From Flavobacteriales bacterium (GTDB lineage Bacteria; Bacteroidota; Bacteroidia; Flavobacteriales_D; Crocinitomicaceae): 64,000 nt of DNA. The stretch spans positions 62,001-126,000 of the forward strand of contig CANGJM010000005.1 in NCBI GenBank assembly GCA_947454525.1, given 5' to 3'. Numbering within the stretch: position 1 is the first letter of the stretch; each line of letters opens with the position of its first letter. The notes below the pieces were generated by a model. That model was given only the letters and a program-made list of their open reading frames with translations. It made no database searches and was not told where the DNA came from. Below, one piece after another: positions 1 through 8,911 of the stretch. The position numbers were made by a program, and so were the translations under genes.

Positions 1-190
1 TTACACAATTCGTTTCCGGATAACATTGATCGAGTGCTTCTAAAATGCGTTGTTTGTCATCTGCTATAACAAGTGAACGCGTTACACGCGCACCGATTTT
101 TGATAATTCTTGACCCAGCCACGAAGCGTTTGTATTGATGGTTTGTCCAATCAACAACTCATCGCCGATGGCTAGTATTTCAATGTTCAT
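1..190 (-). CDS. cinA: CinA family protein, N-terminal fragment (cut by window edge)
   Basis: Translating the minus strand from the ATG at 190 gives about 63 residues beginning MNIEILAIGDELLIGQTINT, the characteristic start of CinA (MoCF-biosynthesis/MoaB-like domain). The rest lies beyond the left edge. CinA proteins are linked to NMN deamidation and pyridine nucleotide recycling, and to competence in some bacteria. The start codon overlaps the stop of the upstream RNA methyltransferase gene as ATGA, so it is probably the distal gene of the lpxD-lpxC/fabZ-lpxA operon and translationally coupled. Whether the C-terminal deamidase domain is present cannot be seen. Confidence 0.85.
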   Translation of the reverse strand, partial: MNIEILAIGDELLIGQTINTNASWLGQELSKIGARVTRSLVIADDKQRILEALDQCYPETNCV

Positions 191-1614
191 TTTCGAACGA
201 ATTTAGCAATGGATTCGATGTGTCCTGTGTGAGGGAATTGATCAGCTAGCGCATATTTCTCTAATACATATCCAGCTTCATTCAAGGTATTTGCATCCCT
301 TGCTTGGGTGGATGGATTACACGAAATATACACGATGTGTTGAGCGCCTAAATCAATGACTTTCTGTAATGTCTTTGGTGCAATTCCCGCTCTTGGTGGA
401 TCCAAAACAATGCAGGAGATATTACCTTGGTAATGTGGGTATTCTTTGAGGAATTTCCCTACGTCCGCAGCGTAAAAGTCGATGCTGTGAATACCATTTT
501 TTTTCGCGTTTTCACGCGCATCCTCAATCGCTTTCTCGATGATATCGACTCCAACGATTTTAACGTTTGGATTTCGTTTCGCTAATAATTGTCCAATGGT
601 TCCCGTTCCACAAAATAAATCCATCACTACTTTTTCGGATGGAATTTCTTCTTCGAATACGTAATCCAATGCTTTTGCATAAAGCAATTCCGCACAGGAT
701 GGATTTGTTTGAAAGAAACTTTCCATGGAGATTTGAAAGGTCAAACCGGAAAGAACCTCTTCAATCACTTCTTGTCCGAAAATCAGTTTGGAAGTCCCAT
801 TTTCAATTTTTGCACGGTCTGCAACATTGTCATTTTCGGTATGCCATAATCCAGCGATTCTGCCTGGAAGTAAATTTTGCAGAAAATCAGCAAATTTGGA
901 GACGTCAAATTGTTTGTCAACATCCGACGATGTCACCAAATTCAATAGAATTTGATTCGTGTGAAAGGATTTTCTAACGACGATATGGCGAAAGAATCCA
1001 ACCTTTTTTGGTGGATGCCAAGCAGGAAGATTCGTTGCTTTTAGGAAGATTCGAATTTCACGAAGTTTGGTTTCCCATTCCTCATCAAACATTCCGGATG
1101 CTTTGTTTAAGCTCTCCACTTTCCACCACGTTCCTCTTCGTTTAAATCCTAAAGCGAATGCATCGTCTAACTCTTGATTCGTTTCTAAATCATGTTCAAT
1201 ACAGGAGAAACTGTATTCCATTTTATTTCGATAGAAATAATGTTTTGGAGAAGAAATAAAGGAGTCGAAACGTTCGCGCACTTCTTTGATTCCACTCAAT
1301 CGTTCAAAGGTGGTCAATGTCGATTCGCGTTTAACTTCTTCTTGTTTCTCAACTGGAACATGGATATAGGGTCCGCCGGAAATTTCTTGAAAGCGTTGTT
1401 CTGTTTCAAATTCCGATCGTTTTTCTACTTCGATTAATTTCGCCTCTGCGTAGTTTTTTCTTTTCGTTTCAATGCGAACACGTACGGTTTGACCAGGGAA
1501 CGTATTGTCAACAAATACCACAAAATGACCATGCTCTGTCTCTAACTTCGCAATCCCTCTTCCACCAAAAGCATAGTCCGTAATTTCTACGGAAATCTCA
1601 TCTCCTCTTTTCAT
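187..1614 (-). CDS. rlmD: RlmD/TrmA-family 23S rRNA (uracil-5-)-methyltransferase, Fe-S cysteines absent
   Basis: 475 residues. An N-terminal TRAM domain (about 1-65, with FGGRGIAKLE) is followed by a class I SAM methyltransferase fold with DLFCGTGTIGQLLA and VLDPPRAG. The catalytic-Cys motif YISCNPSTQARD has its Cys at residue 432. The family makes 5-methyluridine in 23S rRNA (RlmC/RlmD) or tRNA (TrmA), and the exact target site cannot be told from sequence. The segment at residues 70-90 where RlmD enzymes carry the CGGC-type [4Fe-4S] ligands reads ISGGPYIH and has no cysteine, so the cluster is probably missing. It follows lpxA with a 1-nt gap and overlaps cinA by 3 nt, so it sits inside the lipid A operon. 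Confidence 0.88.
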   Translation of the reverse strand: MKRGDEISVEITDYAFGGRGIAKLETEHGHFVVFVDNTFPGQTVRVRIETKRKNYAEAKLIEVEKRSEFETEQRFQEISGGPYIHVPVEKQEEVKRESTLTTFERLSGIKEVRERFDSFISSPKHYFYRNKMEYSFSCIEHDLETNQELDDAFALGFKRRGTWWKVESLNKASGMFDEEWETKLREIRIFLKATNLPAWHPPKKVGFFRHIVVRKSFHTNQILLNLVTSSDVDKQFDVSKFADFLQNLLPGRIAGLWHTENDNVADRAKIENGTSKLIFGQEVIEEVLSGLTFQISMESFFQTNPSCAELLYAKALDYVFEEEIPSEKVVMDLFCGTGTIGQLLAKRNPNVKIVGVDIIEKAIEDARENAKKNGIHSIDFYAADVGKFLKEYPHYQGNISCIVLDPPRAGIAPKTLQKVIDLGAQHIVYISCNPSTQARDANTLNEAGYVLEKYALADQFPHTGHIESIAKFVRK

Positions 1615-1615
1615 A

Positions 1616-2392
1616 TTAGATCATTCCTCGAATTACGCCTTTATCAGAAGCTTGTATAAATCCAATGATTTCATCGCGTAAAGGTGTTTTGTCCATGCTT
1701 TGTAACACGGCGTCAACTCCTTTGGATAAGTTGCTGTTTTGAACGTAAATTGTTCGGTAAATGTCCTCGATTTCACGTACTTGCTCATCTGTATATCCTC
1801 TTCTTCTCAATCCTACGGAATTCACACCGGCGAAAGTCAATGGCTCACGAGCGGCCTTGATATACGGTGGAACATCTTTACGGATGAGGGATGCTCCTCC
1901 AATGAAGGCGTGTTTTCCAATATGAGCGAATTGTTGTGCAGCCACTTTTCCTTCAAGAATGGCAAAATCATCGATGATGACATGTCCGGAAAGTCCGGTG
2001 TAACTGGCTAAAATAACATTGTTACCAATTTGACAATCATGCGCAATGTGCACGTAAGTCATTAGAAGACAATTGTCACCTACAGCGGTTTTCATTTTAT
2101 CACTTGTTCCACGGTGAATGGTTACACATTCACGGATTTTCGTATTGTTTCCAATTTCAACGGTTGTGTATTCATTGTCGAATTTCAAATCCTGAGGAAC
2201 GACACCCAAAACTGCTCCAGGGAAAACTTCACAATCCTCACCGATGCGCGTGCCAGGATACAAGGCAACATTTGAATGAATTCTGGTTCCATTTCCAATG
2301 ATGACATCCTCGTGAATGACAGCGAATGGATCAATTCGGACGTTTTGTCCAATCTGGGCATCTTTCGAGACCGAGGCTAAAGATGAAATCAT
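1616..2392 (-). CDS. lpxA: Acyl-ACP--UDP-N-acetylglucosamine O-acyltransferase LpxA
   Basis: 258 residues, the usual LpxA length. The first two thirds are left-handed beta-helix hexapeptide repeats. The catalytic His is in YVHIAHDCQIGNN (His118), and the C-terminal helical part contains LRRRGYTDEQVREI, typical of LpxA. It performs the first step of lipid A synthesis, adding the 3-hydroxyacyl chain to UDP-GlcNAc in the cytoplasm. It directly abuts the lpxC/fabZ fusion gene upstream (stop and start adjacent) and the RNA methyltransferase gene downstream. The order lpxD - lpxC/fabZ - lpxA is the usual Bacteroidota arrangement. Confidence 0.96.
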   Translation of the reverse strand: MISSLASVSKDAQIGQNVRIDPFAVIHEDVIIGNGTRIHSNVALYPGTRIGEDCEVFPGAVLGVVPQDLKFDNEYTTVEIGNNTKIRECVTIHRGTSDKMKTAVGDNCLLMTYVHIAHDCQIGNNVILASYTGLSGHVIIDDFAILEGKVAAQQFAHIGKHAFIGGASLIRKDVPPYIKAAREPLTFAGVNSVGLRRRGYTDEQVREIEDIYRTIYVQNSNLSKGVDAVLQSMDKTPLRDEIIGFIQASDKGVIRGMI

Positions 2393-3793
2393 TTATTCTT
2401 TGTCTTTAATAATTTGTGCGAGCATGCTTGCCTCGGAAACAACTTTTCCGTTGACGTATGCTTTTCCGCTCATTTCTACCAATCCACGACGGATTGGAGA
2501 AGTCAATACCAATTCAAACACAACGGTATCTCCTGGCATTACTTTTTGTTTAAATCGCACATTGTCGATTTTCATGAAATACGTCGAATACAAATGTGGA
2601 TCCTCCACTTTCGTTAAAGCGAAAATTCCACCAACCTGTGCCATTGCTTCGATTTGTAAAACACCTGGAAAAACTGGGTTTCCAGGAAAGTGTCCGGTGA
2701 ATTGAGGTTCGTTCATCGTGATGTTTTTCACGCCTAGAATGGAATTTTCCTGAATTTCAATGATCTTATCGACCATTAAGAACGGATAACGGTGAGGTAA
2801 AATACGCTCAATGTCATTGATGTCGTAAACCGGATCTTTCGTTAAGTCGAAGTGACGTCCTTGATTTTGTTGTTTTTTAATTTGCTCTTTTAATACTTTA
2901 GCAAATCGCACATTTCCAGAATGTCCAGGACGCGCAGCTAAAATGTGAGCTTTGATTGGTTTTCCAACTAGTGCTAAGTCACCAACAATATCTAAAAGTT
3001 TGTGTCGAGCAGGCTCATTTTCGTATTGGAGTTTCGTGCTATTCAACACACCAATTCCATCGATGGAAATTTGAAGTTTATCTTTTCCTAATAGTTTTGC
3101 AAGTCGATCTAATTCTTCTTGAGCAACATCTGGACGGTCAACCAAAACAATCGCATTGTCCAAGTCTCCACCTTTGATGAGGTTGTTACTTGCCAAATAT
3201 TCCAGTTCACGTAGGAAAACAAAGGTGCGACATTTTGCAATTTCCTTTTTAAAATCACCCAGTTGATACATGCTTGCGTGCTGCGTGCCAAGAACAGGGG
3301 AGTTGTAATCAACCATCACGGTTAAACGGTAATTCACATCTGGTATCGCCAAGAATTCAATTCCTTTTTCTAGGTCTTCCCACGGAATGTTCTCGTTCAG
3401 TTCGAAATAATCTCTATCGGCAGTTTGATCTTCGAATCCAACGCGTTCAATTTCATTGACAAAAAGAATTGCACTACCATCCATGATGGGAATTTCGGGG
3501 CCGTTGATTTTGATTAATGCGTTGTCCACTTGACAAGCGTACAATGCCGCAAGGACATGTTCTGTGGTATACACACGTGCACCATGTTGCTCCAGCGTTG
3601 TGCCACGATCTGTTGCTACAACATAATCCACATCCGCTTTGATGATTGGTTGATTTTCTAAGTCAACACGTTGAAATTTATACCCATGATTATCAGCAGC
3701 TGGACAAATTTCCATTGTTACAGGTTCTCCTGTATGGAGTCCAACTCCATTAAAAACTATGGATTCTTTGAGTGTGCGTTGTTTTTCTGTCAT
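2393..3793 (-). CDS. lpxC/fabZ: Bifunctional LpxC deacetylase / FabZ 3-hydroxyacyl-ACP dehydratase
   Basis: 466 residues made of two complete enzymes. Residues 1 to about 310 are LpxC, the zinc-dependent UDP-3-O-acyl-GlcNAc deacetylase that commits substrate to lipid A. The metal ligand His79 is in YTTEHVLAAL and the HKLLDIVGDLALVG motif carries the second His and Asp. Residues about 320-466 are FabZ, with the LPHRYPFLMVDKI opening and the GHFPGNPVFPGVLQIEAMAQ active-site block. The fusion is known from Bacteroidota and puts two activities that compete for 3-hydroxyacyl-ACP on one chain. It lies 5 nt downstream of lpxD. Confidence 0.97.
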   Translation of the reverse strand: MTEKQRTLKESIVFNGVGLHTGEPVTMEICPAADNHGYKFQRVDLENQPIIKADVDYVVATDRGTTLEQHGARVYTTEHVLAALYACQVDNALIKINGPEIPIMDGSAILFVNEIERVGFEDQTADRDYFELNENIPWEDLEKGIEFLAIPDVNYRLTVMVDYNSPVLGTQHASMYQLGDFKKEIAKCRTFVFLRELEYLASNNLIKGGDLDNAIVLVDRPDVAQEELDRLAKLLGKDKLQISIDGIGVLNSTKLQYENEPARHKLLDIVGDLALVGKPIKAHILAARPGHSGNVRFAKVLKEQIKKQQNQGRHFDLTKDPVYDINDIERILPHRYPFLMVDKIIEIQENSILGVKNITMNEPQFTGHFPGNPVFPGVLQIEAMAQVGGIFALTKVEDPHLYSTYFMKIDNVRFKQKVMPGDTVVFELVLTSPIRRGLVEMSGKAYVNGKVVSEASMLAQIIKDKE

Positions 3794-3798
3794 TCTAT

Positions 3799-4839
3799 TT
3801 ATTTTTTCGTGAGTTCCTTTAACTGTCTTTCGAACTCTTGTATTTTAGTTAGGATATAAGGTAATTTTCTAAATCCAATGTATGAACGCTTGAAATCGTT
3901 GTGGTTAATTGCGGGAGATCCCATTAGTGTATCCGCGGATTTTACTGTGGATGGAATACCTGATTGCGCAACGATTTTGGTGCCATCTGCAATATGCAAG
4001 TGTCCTGCGACTCCGGTTTGACCACCAATCATAACATATTTGCCAATTTTTGCGGAACCAGCGATTCCAACTTGCGCAGCCATTGCGGTGTGTTGATCTA
4101 CATCCACATTGTGTGCAATTTGACAAAGGTTATCAATTTTAACTCCTTTTCGGATATACGTTGATCCCATTGTGGCACGGTCAATCGAACAATTGGAACC
4201 AATTTCCACATCGTCTTCAATGATTACATTTCCAATTTGCGGAATTTTTTGATAGACACGGTTTTCATCTGGAGCGTAACCAAATCCATCAGAACCAATT
4301 ACTGTTCCAGAGTGGATGATGACATTATTGCCGATTTGACAATCAGCGTAAATGCTCACATTTGCAAAAAGAATCGAATTGTCACCAATTTGTACGTTGT
4401 CACCAATGACGACATTCGGATAAATTTGAACATTGTTACCGATTTTCACGTGTTTCCCAATGTAAGCGAATGCTCCAACGTAAGGATCGCTTCCAACGGT
4501 TGCCGATTCATGAATGAAAGATGGTTGCTCAATCTCTGGCTCTTTGCGATTCATGCTGTTGTAAATCTCCAATAATTTCGCAAAACAGGCATAGGCATCG
4601 TCCACGCGAATGAGGGTCAACGTAGATGGTAATTCTTTGGAGGGACTAAAAGTTTTATTGACAATGCAAATACTCGATCCAGTCGTGTAGATGAATTCTT
4701 CGTATTTTGGATTGGAAAGAAAACTCAAAGACCCTTCGTTTCCTTCTTCAATTTTGGCTAGTCCATTGACACTGGTGGATGGATTTCCATCAACATCTCC
4801 TTGTAAAAGGCCAGCGATTTGTTCGGCTGTAAATTCCAT
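3799..4839 (-). CDS. lpxD: UDP-3-O-(3-hydroxyacyl)glucosamine N-acyltransferase LpxD
   Basis: 346 residues, normal length. An N-terminal uridine-binding domain (about 1-100, with GLAKIEEGNEGSLSFLSNPKY) is followed by left-handed beta-helix hexapeptide repeats and a C-terminal helix. The catalytic His lies in CQIAHNVDVDQHTAMAAQVG. LpxD adds the second 3-hydroxyacyl chain after LpxC deacetylation. It is the first gene of the lipid A operon. A perfect TANNTTTG box ends only 4 nt upstream of the ATG, which suggests a leaderless message. Confidence 0.96.
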   Translation of the reverse strand: MEFTAEQIAGLLQGDVDGNPSTSVNGLAKIEEGNEGSLSFLSNPKYEEFIYTTGSSICIVNKTFSPSKELPSTLTLIRVDDAYACFAKLLEIYNSMNRKEPEIEQPSFIHESATVGSDPYVGAFAYIGKHVKIGNNVQIYPNVVIGDNVQIGDNSILFANVSIYADCQIGNNVIIHSGTVIGSDGFGYAPDENRVYQKIPQIGNVIIEDDVEIGSNCSIDRATMGSTYIRKGVKIDNLCQIAHNVDVDQHTAMAAQVGIAGSAKIGKYVMIGGQTGVAGHLHIADGTKIVAQSGIPSTVKSADTLMGSPAINHNDFKRSYIGFRKLPYILTKIQEFERQLKELTKK

Positions 4840-4843
4840 TAAT

Positions 4844-4851
4844 CAAAGTTA
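4844..4851 (-). promoter_or_regulatory. Putative -7 promoter box of the lpxD operon
   Basis: On the minus strand the sequence TAACTTTG matches the Bacteroidota -7 consensus TANNTTTG exactly and is separated from the lpxD ATG by 4 nt. No clear TTTG -33 element is visible at the expected distance. If functional, transcription would begin at or next to the start codon. Confidence 0.4.
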
Positions 4852-4916
4852 CAAAAAGGTAAGACGGAGAAACGAAGCTAAAAGTCAATTTATCAACAAT
4901 GAAAAGTCCAATTTTG

Positions 4917-5627
4917 TTAGAAATCCAGCGTGTCTGCCGTTAAATCGTAGACTTTAATTTTGTCCTTGTACCAAATGCACTTAACGAACAGCGTTTCTTT
5001 GGATGTTTTTGAAACGTTAAATTGAAGGCAATGAACGGGTTTAGGGTGCTGTGAAAGGAAAGAACGACTAAAGTTGAAACGTCCATTTTTGCGAATCAAA
5101 CGGTTCAATTCTTTGTCGTTTTTAATTCCAATGGACTTCATTTTTTCTTTCAATACAGTGGAAGAATCCATGTAAAAAAGGAACTCGTTTTTCGGAATAA
5201 ATAAGATTGTTCCGGGCAATTCAGTGTCCGAGTTTGTCGGTGAAATTTGACTTGCTTTTTTTGGAGAAAAGATAATTTCAGTCATGAAACTTTCATCTCC
5301 CATCGTCATAAAGCAATGTTTTTTCTTTCCTTTTGACGTTTCGTAGTCAATGCGGTAAACCTTATCTAATCCTTGTTTTTTACTTTTTCCAAAGTCGACT
5401 GTTCCTGCCTGAACTGTTTTTAAAAATTCAGACTCCGTAAATCCTTGTTCTTTGATTTCATCAAATGACGAAGCATTCACGACAATCATTCGGTTGAATA
5501 AATTGTCCTTCACACGATTGGAAGGAAACCAACTGCAACCTTTGTTATCGAACATAAAAACAACCATGATTGCCCCAATGGTAAATCCTAGTCCGTAATA
5601 TTTTAATCTTCTAAAAAAATCTTTCAT
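4917..5627 (-). CDS. DUF4258-like single-span membrane protein
   Basis: 236 residues. A membrane segment near the N-terminus (about residues 9-26, YYGLGFTIGAIMVVFMF) is followed by a soluble, probably periplasmic region. The first half, with CSWFPSNRVKDN, NRMIVVNASSFDEIKEQGF and the VDFGKSKKQ region, resembles a Bacteroidota family usually labelled DUF4258 with the same N-terminal helix. This is recalled from family knowledge and is not tested here. The second half (about 120-236) is an extension I do not recognise. Function is unknown. The start codon lies just 5 nt after the T-run of the thioredoxin terminator, so it probably depends on readthrough or a promoter I cannot identify. Confidence 0.7.
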   Translation of the reverse strand: MKDFFRRLKYYGLGFTIGAIMVVFMFDNKGCSWFPSNRVKDNLFNRMIVVNASSFDEIKEQGFTESEFLKTVQAGTVDFGKSKKQGLDKVYRIDYETSKGKKKHCFMTMGDESFMTEIIFSPKKASQISPTNSDTELPGTILFIPKNEFLFYMDSSTVLKEKMKSIGIKNDKELNRLIRKNGRFNFSRSFLSQHPKPVHCLQFNVSKTSKETLFVKCIWYKDKIKVYDLTADTLDF

Positions 5628-5631
5628 GGCA

Positions 5632-5656
5632 TAAAAAAAGGGAGCGAACTCCCTTT
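5632..5656 (-). terminator. Rho-independent terminator after trxA
   Basis: An inverted repeat AAAGGGAG / CTCCCTTT with loop CGAA (stem arms 5637-5644 and 5649-5656) is followed on the minus strand by seven T residues (5633-5639). It sits directly after the trxA stop codon and 5 nt before the next start codon at 5627. Confidence 0.8.
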
Positions 5657-5660
5657 GAAA

Positions 5661-5978
5661 TTACATTAATGAATTTAGTTTTTCTTCTAAAACTGCTTTT
5701 GGAACAGCTCCGACTGATTTGTCAACTACTTCACCATTTTTAATAAATAATACTGTTGGGATGCTACGAACACCAAATTGAGCAGAAACACCTGAATTTA
5801 AATCCACGTTTACTTTTCCAATAACCGCTTTTCCTTCATATTCGTTTGCCATTTCTTCGATAACTGGACCAATCATGCGGCAAGGACCACACCACTCAGC
5901 CCAAAAATCAACAACAACTGGTTTATCTGACTTCATGACTAATTCGTCAAAGTTCGCATCTGTGATTTCTAATGCCAT
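5661..5978 (-). CDS. trxA: Thioredoxin
   Basis: 105 residues from the ATG at 5978. A TTG-initiated extension to 6044 is possible on paper but adds 22 residues not found in thioredoxins. The protein has the full thioredoxin fold with the [10 protein letters not shown] active site (Cys30 and Cys33), the cis-Pro in [13 protein letters not shown], and the usual length. It is a cytoplasmic disulfide reductase serving ribonucleotide reductase, peroxiredoxins and other partners. The gene appears monocistronic: uvrA ends about 100 nt upstream in the same direction and a strong terminator follows immediately. Confidence 0.96.
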   Translation of the reverse strand: MALEITDANFDELVMKSDKPVVVDFWAEWCGPCRMIGPVIEEMANEYEGKAVIGKVNVDLNSGVSAQFGVRSIPTVLFIKNGEVVDKSVGAVPKAVLEEKLNSLM

Positions 5979-6083
5979 TTTATTTTGTTTTAAGTATTTA
6001 AATTCCCTTTTCGGGCGTAAAATTAAGTCAATTTCTTTAATCAAAGGTTACGCCAAACGCTTTTCTCCGTCAAAATGTCTGAA

Positions 6084-8906
6084 TTAGGCTAATTCCATGT
6101 CCAAATATTTCGCCGTATACGATTTTTCTTTTGCCTTTTTAACCATTTGTTCCGGTGTTCCGGTAAAGAGAATTTCACCCCCTCTAAATCCGCCTTCTGG
6201 ACCTAAATCAATGATGTGATCAGCAATTTTGATGATGTCCATATTGTGTTCAATGACCAAAACCGTATTTCCTTCGTCCACTAATCTTTGCAATACCTCT
6301 AACAGCATACGAATGTCTTCGAAATGCAATCCCGTAGAAGGTTCGTCCAAAATGTAAATGGTTTTTCCTGTGGCTTTTTTCGCAAGTTCGCTGGCCAATT
6401 TAATGCGCTGAGCCTCTCCACCCGAAAGTGTTGTGGAGGATTGTCCTAACTTGATGTAGCCGAGTCCAACTTGTTGCAAGGTATGAAGCGTACGGTAAAT
6501 TTTTGGGTGTTTTTCGAAGAATGGAACGGACTCTTCAATTGTCATGTTCAGTACATCGGAAATGCTTTTTCCTTTATAACGTACTTCCAATGTTTCTGGA
6601 TTGTATCGTTTTCCATTACAGGTTTCACATTCGACATAGACATCTGGAAGAAAGTTCATTTCGATGAGTTTCAATCCACCTCCGTTGCAGGTTTCGCATT
6701 TGCCTCCGGCGACATTAAACGAAAATCTACCAGCCTTGTACCCGCGTATTTGGGATTCAGGCAAAGCCGCGAAAAGGCTACGGATTTCATCAAAGACTTT
6801 AGTGTAGGTAACTGGGTTTGAACGCGGTGTTCTTCCAATCGGACTCTGATCGATTTCAATGACTTTGTCCAAATGTTCTAGTCCATCGATGGATTTATAA
6901 CTCAATGGCTTACGGATGTCTTGATGGAAATGATTCATCAAAAGCGGATAAAGTGTTTGATTGATCAAAGACGATTTCCCACTTCCGGATACTCCCGTGA
7001 CACAGGTAAATGTTCCTAATGGAATACTGAAATTGACGTTTCTTAAGTTGTGTCCATTCGCGCCTTTCAACGTCAGCTGCTGTCCATTTCCTTTTCGGCG
7101 ACTTTTCGGCACTTCAATTTTACGCGTGCCGTTTAGGTATTGTGCGGTTAACGAATTGCTTGTCAATACGGAATTTAAATCTCCAGCACTGACGATGTTG
7201 CCGCCAAAGAATCCTGCTCCCGGACCAATATCGACAATAAAGTCGGCAGCTTCAATCATTTCTTTGTCGTGCTCAACGACCAAAACAGAATTCCCAACAT
7301 CTCTCAGTCGTTTTAATGACTGAATGAGTTTGGTGTTGTCTCGTTGATGCAGTCCAATCGATGGCTCATCAAGGACATACAATACATTGATTAATTCTGT
7401 TCCAATTTGAGTCGCCAATCGAATGCGCTGCGCCTCTCCACCGGATAAACTTTTTGCACTGCGGTGTAAGGTTAAGTAATCCAATCCCACTTCTAAAATG
7501 AAGCGAATGCGTGTTCGGATTTCCTTCAAAATTTCGGCGCCAATTTGCTTTTGATCGGCCGTTAAATGTGTTTCAATTTCAGTTGCCCAACGATTTAATT
7601 GCTCAAAATCCATAAAGGCAATGTCACCAATGGTTTGATTGTTCAATTTAAACTGCAATGCTTCTTTACGTATGCGAGCTCCGTGACATTCAGGACAGGT
7701 TTTTTTATTCATGAATCCTTGCGCCCAACGTTGAATTCCAGCCGTACTATCCTCGGAATGACGCGTCATGAAATTGGCAATTCCTTCAAAGCGATCTTCG
7801 TTGGATTTTGCATTCATTTCCATATCCTCGTTACCATAAAGAAACAATTGAATTAACTCCTCATCCAAATCAGCAATTGGCGTATTCAGGGAATAGCCCT
7901 GTTTGATGAGAATGGCTTCCATTTTTTCGAATATCCACACGCGTTTGTATTCGCCAAGCGGAGCAAATCCTCCCTTTCGAATGGATAAACTAGGATTTGG
8001 AATGATCTTTTCAATGTCGATTTCACTTACTTCTCCCAATCCTTTGCAACTTGGACAAGCGCCATATGGCGAGTTGAAGGAGAATAAGCTTGGTTCTGGT
8101 TCGGGATAACTGATGCCGCTTGTTGGACACATTAAGGAACGACTGTAATGTTTCACGTTATCGGATTCAAGGTCCATCACCATCATCGTCGATTCGCCCA
8201 TTTTCATGGCAACTAACACGGAGTCGTAGACGCGTTTCTCGTCTACTTGTCCAATCAACATGCGGTCAACAACCACTTCGATGTCATGAATTTTGTAGCG
8301 GTCCAATTTCATGCCTTTCACGATGTCCTTGATTTCTCCATCCACACGAACTTTCGTATAGCCATTGCGGAGTATTTGCTCGAAAAGTTCACGGTAATGT
8401 CCTTTACGTCCCTTTATTTTTGGTGCAAGAAAGGCAACTTTCTTCCCTTGGAAATCTGTATGTAATCGCTCACAAATGGCTTCATCCGAATATTTTACCA
8501 TCGGTTCATTCGTGACATAAGAATAGGCTGTTCCGATTCGCGCAAAAAGAAGGCGGAAGAAGTCGTAGAGTTCGGTTATGGTTCCAACGGTGGATCGTGG
8601 TGAACGTGAAACTGTTTTTTGTTCAATGGAAATAACGGGACTTAATCCATCAATTTTATCCACGTCTGGACGTTCGAGTCCACCAATAAATTGTTTGACG
8701 TAACTCGAAAATGTATCGATGTAGCGTCGTTGTCCCTCCGCAAAAATGGTGTCGAATGCCAAACTGGACTTTCCGCTGCCACTCAAACCTGTAAAAACAA
8801 TGAGTTTGTTTCGCGGGATTTGAAGCGTGATGTCCTTTAAATTATGTTCTCTTGCTCCGTAAATATCGATGGTTTCTTGGGAGCCTGTGCTGGTGTTTTT
8901 TGACAT
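6084..8906 (-). CDS. uvrA: Excinuclease ABC subunit A (UvrA)
   Basis: 940 residues, standard length. There are two ABC ATPase modules, with Walker A motifs GLSGSGKSSLAFDT (N-terminal) and GVSGSGKSSLINQT (C-terminal) and signatures SLSGGEAQRIRLATQ and TLSGGEAQRIKLASE. The C-terminal zinc module CETCNGGG...CETCNGK is intact. In the N-terminal zinc module the usual CxxCG reads CPTSG, with Ser in place of the second Cys (residue 263), while the partner pair CPSC is kept. I recall the same variation in other Bacteroidota UvrA proteins. UvrA recognises bulky DNA lesions and loads UvrB. It starts 5 nt downstream of rfbC, so the two are probably co-transcribed. Confidence 0.97.
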   Translation of the reverse strand: MSKNTSTGSQETIDIYGAREHNLKDITLQIPRNKLIVFTGLSGSGKSSLAFDTIFAEGQRRYIDTFSSYVKQFIGGLERPDVDKIDGLSPVISIEQKTVSRSPRSTVGTITELYDFFRLLFARIGTAYSYVTNEPMVKYSDEAICERLHTDFQGKKVAFLAPKIKGRKGHYRELFEQILRNGYTKVRVDGEIKDIVKGMKLDRYKIHDIEVVVDRMLIGQVDEKRVYDSVLVAMKMGESTMMVMDLESDNVKHYSRSLMCPTSGISYPEPEPSLFSFNSPYGACPSCKGLGEVSEIDIEKIIPNPSLSIRKGGFAPLGEYKRVWIFEKMEAILIKQGYSLNTPIADLDEELIQLFLYGNEDMEMNAKSNEDRFEGIANFMTRHSEDSTAGIQRWAQGFMNKKTCPECHGARIRKEALQFKLNNQTIGDIAFMDFEQLNRWATEIETHLTADQKQIGAEILKEIRTRIRFILEVGLDYLTLHRSAKSLSGGEAQRIRLATQIGTELINVLYVLDEPSIGLHQRDNTKLIQSLKRLRDVGNSVLVVEHDKEMIEAADFIVDIGPGAGFFGGNIVSAGDLNSVLTSNSLTAQYLNGTRKIEVPKSRRKGNGQQLTLKGANGHNLRNVNFSIPLGTFTCVTGVSGSGKSSLINQTLYPLLMNHFHQDIRKPLSYKSIDGLEHLDKVIEIDQSPIGRTPRSNPVTYTKVFDEIRSLFAALPESQIRGYKAGRFSFNVAGGKCETCNGGGLKLIEMNFLPDVYVECETCNGKRYNPETLEVRYKGKSISDVLNMTIEESVPFFEKHPKIYRTLHTLQQVGLGYIKLGQSSTTLSGGEAQRIKLASELAKKATGKTIYILDEPSTGLHFEDIRMLLEVLQRLVDEGNTVLVIEHNMDIIKIADHIIDLGPEGGFRGGEILFTGTPEQMVKKAKEKSYTAKYLDMELA

Positions 8907-8911
8907 TGAAG

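Noticed and set aside
3799..4839. Treating the hexapeptide repeats of LpxD and LpxA as DNA repeats or a duplication
   Set aside because: The periodicity is the normal left-handed beta-helix protein pattern; the DNA is not repetitive.
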